Part shown: piece after piece, positions 5,169-8,956 of the stretch | How positions within the stretch are numbered: the first letter of the stretch is position 1 | Layout: each line of letters opens with the position of its first letter | Assembly: GCA_025964455.1 (NCBI GenBank) | Contig: JAOPYU010000116.1 | Span: forward strand, 1-8,956 | Reading direction: 5' to 3' | Source: Thermoleophilia bacterium | Lineage (GTDB): Bacteria > Actinomycetota > Thermoleophilia > Gaiellales > SKUG01 | DNA length: 8,956 nucleotides | Notes under the pieces: generated by a model | Told to the model about the DNA's origin: nothing | Database searches by the model: none | The model's input: the letters and a program-made list of their open reading frames with translations, nothing else | Position numbers and translations under genes: made by a program

Positions 5169-6088
5169 CGCTCGCGGACGGCCAGCCCAGCGATGCCGCG
5201 GGCGATCGCGAGGGCTGCGGCCTCGGTCGATGTGGCATCGGCCAGCTGGGGCAGCTCGACGAGCACGGTCGACCCGCCGCCGGGGCGATCGATCGCGCCC
5301 GCGCTGACGAGCAGGGCATCGCGACGCTTCGACGCAGTGGGTGTCGCGGCCCGCAGGGTCGCAGCGAGCTCGTCGACCAGCGTGGCGGTCGGGCCAGCGA
5401 CCCGACCTGCAGGCAGCGCACGGCCGGCCTGGACCGCCGCCCGCGGCAAGCGCGCGGGCTCGTCGCCCGCCGCGACGGGCGGAGCGGGTGCCGGTCCCCG
5501 CAGCACGATGGTGACGTCCGCGGCCTCCTGGACCGCGGTGCGCCTGTCGAGGCACTCGACCGTCCCGGCGTCCCCGAGGCGCTGCACGTTCGCCCCGGCG
5601 CGCGTGAGCAGCGCGGCCAGCGCGGTGATCTCCTGCTGCTCGACCGCCAGCCGCGCCGTGTCCCCGGCGCCGCTGCAGTTCACGCGTACCCCCGCGATCC
5701 TGGCGCGACCCTCCGGGCCGCGCGCCGAGGCCGGCACCAGCACGACGTCCACGTCCTTGAGTGCCTCGAGCAGCGCCGGCAGCTCCGTGACCGTCGTCGC
5801 GCCCTCGGGGCCTGCCTCCTCGGCTTCCGCATCCTCGGTCGCGGTCGTCGTGGCTGGATCGTCGCCGAGCTCGAGGACCCCGTCGACGCCCCCACCCTCG
5901 CCCTCGCCGTCATCGGTCTGCGAGCCGGTGTCCTTCGCGCGCGTCGCGGCGGGGTCATCGCGCACGAGCGGCGCGATGAAGAGCCACCCGGCGCCGGCGA
6001 GGGCCAGCGCCACGGGGATGGCGAGCGTCCAGTTCGGCACCCTGGGGCGACGCGGTGGCGTGCCGCCTGCCCCGCCGCCGCGGCTCAA
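5165..6088 (-). CDS. Membrane-anchored protein with degenerate amidase_3-like (N-acetylmuramoyl-L-alanine amidase) domain
   Basis: From the proposed start the protein has 307 residues: a basic N-terminus with PPRRPR, one membrane helix (about 20-42), an acidic disordered linker (44-97), and an extracytoplasmic domain (about 98-307). The domain order resembles cell-wall amidases of the AmiC/CwlM fold. EQQEITALAALLTRAGANVQ (150-169) resembles the block after the first zinc His. ECLDRRTAVQEAADVTIVLR (178-197) resembles the block ending in SIHAN. STVLVELPQLADATSTEAAA (273-292) resembles the VLVETGFLSN block, keeping E278. However, the protein contains no histidine at all, so the zinc site cannot be normal and hydrolysis is unlikely. 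The homology is remote and inferred by eye. The start is uncertain: TTG at 6088 overlaps the Rrf2 stop (TTGA), and GTG 6040 is an alternative. It is probably cotranscribed with the regulator. An unrelated secreted protein is possible. Confidence 0.7.
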   Translation of the reverse strand: MSRGGGAGGTPPRRPRVPNWTLAIPVALALAGAGWLFIAPLVRDDPAATRAKDTGSQTDDGEGEGGGVDGVLELGDDPATTTATEDAEAEEAGPEGATTVTELPALLEALKDVDVVLVPASARGPEGRARIAGVRVNCSGAGDTARLAVEQQEITALAALLTRAGANVQRLGDAGTVECLDRRTAVQEAADVTIVLRGPAPAPPVAAGDEPARLPRAAVQAGRALPAGRVAGPTATLVDELAATLRAATPTASKRRDALLVSAGAIDRPGGGSTVLVELPQLADATSTEAAALAIARGIAGLAVRER

Positions 6089-6546
6089 TGTGGGGTCCAG
6101 CTCTCGGGATCGGCGACGAGCTCGCGCACGGCCTCCGGCAGGGTCCCGGCGAGGACGTCCGCGAGGCTCGTGGATTCGAGCACGCCGCGGATGCTCGCGC
6201 GCAGCGCCACCCACAACCCGGAGAGGTGCTCGGCCGCACCCGCGTACTCGACCTGCTCGGGGCGTTCGCCCCGGACGTAGGCGAGCGGACCGTCGACCGC
6301 GCGGATCACGTCCGCGATCGTGACATCGGTCGTCGGGCGCGCGAGCCAGTAGCCGCCCACGGCGCCGCGCTGGCTGCGCACGAGGTCGGCGCGCCGCAGG
6401 TCGAGCAGGATCGACTCGAGGAATTTCGCGGGGATCTCCTGGGCTCGCGAGATCGCTTCGGCCTTGAGCGGCGCGCCGCCCTCATGCGCGGCGGCGAGCT
6501 CGAGCGCGGCACGTACCGCGTATTCGGCCTTGGCGGAGATCTTCAC
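6085..6546 (-). CDS. Rrf2-family transcriptional regulator, CymR-like
   Basis: This 153-residue winged-helix DNA-binding protein has the Rrf2 opening MKISAKAEYAVRAALELA. The recognition region is about 27-55 (AEAISRAQEIPAKFLESILLDLRRADLV), and the wing is RGAVGGYWLARP (60-71). The C-terminal helix contains RGVLESTSLADVLAG, close to the corresponding part of CymR, the cysteine-metabolism repressor of Bacillus. It contains no cysteine, so it cannot bind an Fe-S cluster as IscR or NsrR do, which again favours the CymR type. The GTG start at 6546 is fixed by GAGGA 7 nt upstream and by the family N-terminus. The gene is transcribed away from a sulfate transporter operon, so it is the likely local regulator of sulfur uptake. 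CymR itself acts with cysteine synthase CysK; no cysK is in this window, so that partnership is only a suggestion. Confidence 0.92.
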   Translation of the reverse strand: MKISAKAEYAVRAALELAAAHEGGAPLKAEAISRAQEIPAKFLESILLDLRRADLVRSQRGAVGGYWLARPTTDVTIADVIRAVDGPLAYVRGERPEQVEYAGAAEHLSGLWVALRASIRGVLESTSLADVLAGTLPEAVRELVADPESWTPH

Positions 6547-6553
6547 TGCCCGA

Positions 6554-6558
6554 TCCTC
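6554..6558 (-). promoter_or_regulatory. Ribosome binding site of the Rrf2 gene
   Basis: GAGGA on the minus strand, 7 nt before the GTG at 6546. It supports this non-ATG start. Confidence 0.7.
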
Positions 6559-6585
6559 GCAGAACGGCTGCGCGACGGGGTGCCC

Positions 6586-6614
6586 TTGACGTCATCCGCC
6601 CCATACTCCACAAT
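6586..6614 (+). promoter_or_regulatory. Promoter of the sulfate transporter operon
   Basis: TTGACG (-35, 6586-6591), a 17-bp spacer, and CACAAT (-10, 6609-6614). The -35 is near consensus, the spacing is ideal, and the -10 keeps A2, A5 and T6. Transcription would start near 6621, giving a leader of about 37 nt with GGAAGG (6642-6647) as ribosome site 10 nt before the ATG. This is the best sigma-70-type promoter in the window. Confidence 0.6.
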
Positions 6615-6618
6615 CCCC

Positions 6619-6639
6619 ATCGATTTAGTAGACAATGAT
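6619..6639. promoter_or_regulatory. Candidate operator for the Rrf2 regulator
   Basis: An AT-rich 21-bp stretch stands out from the GC-rich surroundings. It has imperfect dyad arms ATCGATT and AATGAT around TAGTAGAC, one arm carrying an extra G. It begins at the predicted transcription start of the sulfate operon, where a bound repressor would block transcription. The symmetry is modest and I cannot match it confidently to a known Rrf2 consensus. The regulator's own promoter probably lies in the same 111-base gap and could be controlled too. Confidence 0.4.
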
Positions 6640-6657
6640 CTGGAAGGCACCTGAGAC

Positions 6658-7701
6658 ATGCTCCACCGCACACAGCTCCGACCCCTCGTCGCCGTCGCGA
6701 CGGTCGCCATCGCTGCCCTCGTGGCCGCAGGCTGCGGCTCCGATTCCGACGACTCCACGAAGTCCGGCCCTGGGTCCGGCGCCAACGCCGATGCGAAGCT
6801 CACGCTCGTCGCGTACTCCACGCCGCGCGAGGCCTTCGTCGAGATCATCCCGAAGTTCCAGAAGACCGACGAGGGGTCCGGCGTCGAGGTCGAGCAGTCC
6901 TACGGCGCGTCCGGTGAGCAGAGCCGCGCGGTCGAGGGTGGCCTCCCCGCCGACGTCGTCGACTTCTCCCTCGAGACCGACATGACCCGCCTGGTCGATG
7001 CCGACCTGGTCGACGCCGACTGGGCGAAGGAGCAGCACGACGGGATCGTCACGCGGAGCGTCGTGGTCCTGACTGTCCGCAAGGGCAACCCCAAGGGCAT
7101 CAAGGACTGGGACGACCTCCTGGACAAGGACGTCGAGGTCATCACGCCCAACCCGTTCACCTCCGGTGGCGCGCGCTGGAACCTGATGGCGGCATACGGT
7201 GCCTGGACGCGTGACGGCGACAGCAAGGACGAAGCGCTCGACAAGCTCGAGCAGCTGCTGCGCAACACCGCCGTGCAGAGCAAGAGCGCGCGCGAAGCGC
7301 TCCAGGTCTTCGCCGCGGGCAAGGGCGACGTACTCATCTCGTATGAGAACGAGGCGATCACCGCGCAGGAGAAGGGTGAGGACGTGGAGTTCGTCGTCCC
7401 CGATTCGACGATCCTGATCGAGAACCCGATCGCCGTCGTGTCGAAGTCCAAGGAGGCGAAGGCGGCCACGGCCTTCCGCGACTACCTGTGGAGCGCGGAC
7501 GCGCAGCGCATCTTCGGCGAGAAGGGGTACCGCCCCGTCGACGAGGACGTCGCCAAGGAGTTCGACTTCGAGGAGCCCTCCGGCCTGTTCACCATCCGCG
7601 ACCTCGGCGGATGGGAGGATGTCGCGACTGAGTTCTTCGACCGCGAGAAGGGATCCGTCGCCAAGATCGAGCAGGGTCTCGGCGTCAAGACCGATGGCTG
7701 A
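6658..7701 (+). CDS. Sulfate/thiosulfate-binding lipoprotein of ABC transporter
   Basis: This 347-residue periplasmic-type binding protein captures sulfate outside the membrane and delivers it to the CysT/CysW permeases; the family symbol would be sbp or cysP. Residues 1-25 form a signal peptide (HRTQLR, then a hydrophobic run) ending in VAAG before C26, a lipobox for lipid anchoring. A Ser/Asp/Gly linker follows. Family blocks are SYGASGEQSRAV (81-92), ADVVDFSLETDMTRLV, VITPNPFTSGGARWN (161-175), which distinguishes sulfate from molybdate binders, and FGEKGYRPV near the end. The length is normal. ATG 6658 is fixed by the signal peptide and by GGAAGG upstream. It is the first gene of the operon, divergent from the Rrf2 regulator. 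Specificity between sulfate and thiosulfate cannot be told from sequence. Confidence 0.94.
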   Translation: MLHRTQLRPLVAVATVAIAALVAAGCGSDSDDSTKSGPGSGANADAKLTLVAYSTPREAFVEIIPKFQKTDEGSGVEVEQSYGASGEQSRAVEGGLPADVVDFSLETDMTRLVDADLVDADWAKEQHDGIVTRSVVVLTVRKGNPKGIKDWDDLLDKDVEVITPNPFTSGGARWNLMAAYGAWTRDGDSKDEALDKLEQLLRNTAVQSKSAREALQVFAAGKGDVLISYENEAITAQEKGEDVEFVVPDSTILIENPIAVVSKSKEAKAATAFRDYLWSADAQRIFGEKGYRPVDEDVAKEFDFEEPSGLFTIRDLGGWEDVATEFFDREKGSVAKIEQGLGVKTDG

Positions 7702-7732
7702 CCACCACGACAGGCTTCGCTGCGATGGCTGA
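7694..7732 (+). CDS. 12-residue mini-ORF bridging the binding-protein gene and cysT (speculative)
   Basis: ATG 7694 overlaps the stop of the binding-protein gene within ATGGCTGA. The ORF reads MADHHDRLRCDG and stops at 7730-7732, again within ATGGCTGA, which contains the ATG of cysT. A ribosome finishing the first gene could restart here and be delivered to cysT, which has only a weak ribosome site of its own. The peptide has one cysteine, so a cysteine-sensing leader role is weakly possible. It may also be a chance consequence of a ten-base direct repeat. Confidence 0.3.
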   Translation: MADHHDRLRCDG

Positions 7733-8552
7733 TGTCGCCGCAGCACCGGTGACCGGACACGCGGCGCCGCGTCGGATGCGACGCGGCGCCGACGTGCTCG
7801 GGACGGGCATCATCACGGCGATCCTCGGGTTCGTCGTGGTGCTGCCGCTCTCCGCGGTCGTGTGGCGGGCCGCTTCGGGCGGCACATCGAGCTTCCGCGA
7901 GTCGCTCGGCAACGACCAGGCGATCGCGGCGCTGCAGTTCACGCTCGTCGCCGCAGTGATCGTGGCGCTCGTGAGCGCGGTCACCGGCACGGCCGTGGCA
8001 TGGGTCCTCGTGCGCGACGACTTCCGCGGCAAGCGCCTGCTCGATGCCGTGGTCGACCTGCCGTTCGCGCTGCCGACGATCGTCGCCGGACTCACGCTGC
8101 TCACGCTCTACGGTCCGGAATCGCCGGTCGGCATCAACATCACCTTCACGCGGATCAGCGTGGTGGCGGCGCTCCTGTTCGTGACGTTCCCGTTCGTGGT
8201 GCGCGCGGTGCAGCCGGTGCTCATCGAGCTGGACCGGGAGATGGAGCAGGCCGCGGCCTCGCTGGGGGCGACCCCGATGACCATCTTCCGACGGATCATC
8301 TTCCCGAACCTGCTCCCCGCGGTGCTGACCGGGACGGGGCTCGCCTTCGCGAAGGCGATCGGCGAGTTCGGCTCCGTCGTGCTCATCAGCGGCAACCTGC
8401 CGTTCGACACGGAGGTCGCGTCGGTGTACGTGTTCGGGCTCATCGAGAACGACGAGCCGGCGGGCGCCGCAGCGGTGAGCACCGTGCTCCTGGCGATCTC
8501 GGTGTTCGTGCTCGCGCTCATCGACGTGATCCGCCGGAGGTCGATGCGATGA
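7725..8552 (+). CDS. cysT: Sulfate ABC transporter permease CysT (CysU)
   Basis: This 275-residue inner-membrane protein is one of the two permease subunits through which sulfate passes; it pairs with CysW and docks the CysA ATPase. It shows a short cytoplasmic N-terminus, then about six hydrophobic helices typical of the MetI-like fold. VDLPFALPTIVAGLTLL (from residue 110) is a hallmark of sulfate permeases. The EAA loop that contacts the ATPase is EMEQAAASLGATPMTIFRRI (172-191). AKAIGEFGSVVLISGN follows, also diagnostic for CysT. The length is normal for the family. ATG 7725 is the first plausible start; a weak AGG lies 10 nt upstream, and an in-frame ATG at 7776 is less likely. The stop overlaps the cysW start by four bases (ATGA), indicating translational coupling. 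Confidence 0.93.
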   Translation: MADVAAAPVTGHAAPRRMRRGADVLGTGIITAILGFVVVLPLSAVVWRAASGGTSSFRESLGNDQAIAALQFTLVAAVIVALVSAVTGTAVAWVLVRDDFRGKRLLDAVVDLPFALPTIVAGLTLLTLYGPESPVGINITFTRISVVAALLFVTFPFVVRAVQPVLIELDREMEQAAASLGATPMTIFRRIIFPNLLPAVLTGTGLAFAKAIGEFGSVVLISGNLPFDTEVASVYVFGLIENDEPAGAAAVSTVLLAISVFVLALIDVIRRRSMR

Positions 8553-8956
8553 CGCGCTACCTGCTCCGTGCATTCGTCGTGCTCTACGTGGGTGCGCTCA
8601 TCCTCGCGCCACTCGGGATGGTCTTCTCGCGCGCGCTGTCGGAGGGGCTCGACGCGCTCTGGCTCGCTGTCTCGTCGGAGACGGCACTCCACGCGCTGGA
8701 GCTGACGGTCATCGCCACCGTCGTCGCCACGGTCGTGAACACGATCTTCGGGATCGCATGCGCCCTCCTGCTGGTGCGCCGACGCCCGCGCGGCGCCGCC
8801 TTCATCAGCGCCCTGATCGACCTGCCGTTCGCCGTCTCGCCGATCGTCGTGGGACTCGCGCTGCTGCTGACGTTCGGCGTGAACGGCTGGTTCGGCTCCT
8901 CGCTCGTGGATGCCGGTTTTCCGGTGATCTACGCACTCCCCGGCATCGTGCTCGCC
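8549..8956 (+). CDS. cysW: Sulfate ABC transporter permease CysW, N-terminal part; 3' end outside window
   Basis: The frame is open from ATG 8549 to the right edge, giving 136 residues. It overlaps the cysT stop as ATGA and has GGAGG 8 nt upstream, so start and coupling are secure. Visible are a first membrane helix (YLLRAFVVLYVGALILAPLGMV), a second around ALELTVIATVVATVVNTIFG, and the family hallmark LIDLPFAVSPIVVGLALLL (residues 89-107) followed by NGWFG, which is typical of CysW rather than CysT. The EAA loop and later helices lie beyond the window. CysW forms a heterodimeric channel with CysT. A cysA ATPase gene would be expected next but cannot be seen. Confidence 0.92.
   Translation, partial: MTRYLLRAFVVLYVGALILAPLGMVFSRALSEGLDALWLAVSSETALHALELTVIATVVATVVNTIFGIACALLLVRRRPRGAAFISALIDLPFAVSPIVVGLALLLTFGVNGWFGSSLVDAGFPVIYALPGIVLA

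Noticed and set aside
6089..6214. Extension of the amidase-like gene to an ATG at 6214
   Set aside because: It would overlap the conserved end of the Rrf2 gene by over 120 bases and adds only an Arg-rich stretch. The TTGA overlap at 6085-6088 is a more economical start.
6625..7746. Long minus-strand open frame antisense to the sulfate-binding protein
   Set aside because: The opposite strand encodes an unmistakable binding lipoprotein; the antisense product shows no family features.
7482..8573. Minus-strand open frame of 363 codons antisense to cysT
   Set aside because: The product is dominated by His, Arg, Asp and Glu, as expected from complementing hydrophobic codons of a permease.
1..8956. 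Search for a defence system, mobile element, CRISPR, tRNA or biosynthetic cluster
   Set aside because: All long genes fall in housekeeping, transport, regulatory or envelope categories. No transposase, integrase, cas, toxin-antitoxin or repeat-spacer pattern was seen, and base composition looks even across the window.

Overview
The window is strongly GC-rich and densely packed. Almost every codon ends in G or C, all seven complete long genes end in TGA, and several start with GTG or possibly TTG. It looks like chromosomal DNA of a high-GC Gram-positive organism (Actinomycetota). Three genes appear to have leaderless transcripts, which fits that phylum. A deep actinobacterial lineage such as Thermoleophilia is possible, but this is only an impression. 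I see no rRNA, tRNA, CRISPR array, insertion sequence or phage gene. This is ordinary metabolic chromosome, and no large undescribed system is evident.

Layout. The 3' part of an M3-family oligoendopeptidase gene (+, to 631) runs tail to tail into csaA (-, 634-978). Upstream of csaA on the same strand lie a 99-residue two-helix membrane protein (1064-1363) and a Thermus-type isocitrate dehydrogenase (1365-2855). These two are separated by one base and probably translationally coupled. A divergent promoter region (2856-2967) separates idh from an unrecognised membrane-anchored glycine-rich protein (+, 2968-3732). An orphan multi-pass sensor histidine kinase follows (+, 3814-5157). It converges on a two-gene minus-strand unit: a CymR-like Rrf2 regulator (6085-6546), then a membrane-anchored protein with a degenerate amidase-like domain (5165-6088). 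Divergent from the regulator is a sulfate ABC transporter operon: binding lipoprotein (6658-7701), permease CysT (7725-8552) and permease CysW (8549 to the window edge).

How the genes fit together. The best-supported functional unit is the divergent pair of Rrf2 regulator and sulfate transporter, with a good promoter and an AT-rich imperfect dyad between them. This fits cysteine- or sulfur-responsive repression of sulfate uptake. The isocitrate dehydrogenase carries residues usually found in NAD-specific rather than NADP-specific enzymes.

Points worth a second look are: the histidine-free amidase-like protein; the isocitrate dehydrogenase cofactor signature; a 12-codon mini-ORF that bridges the binding-protein and cysT genes through two copies of one stop/start overlap; a recurring spacing of a -10-like hexamer plus 7 nt before a start codon; and hairpins that enclose stop codons at three gene ends.
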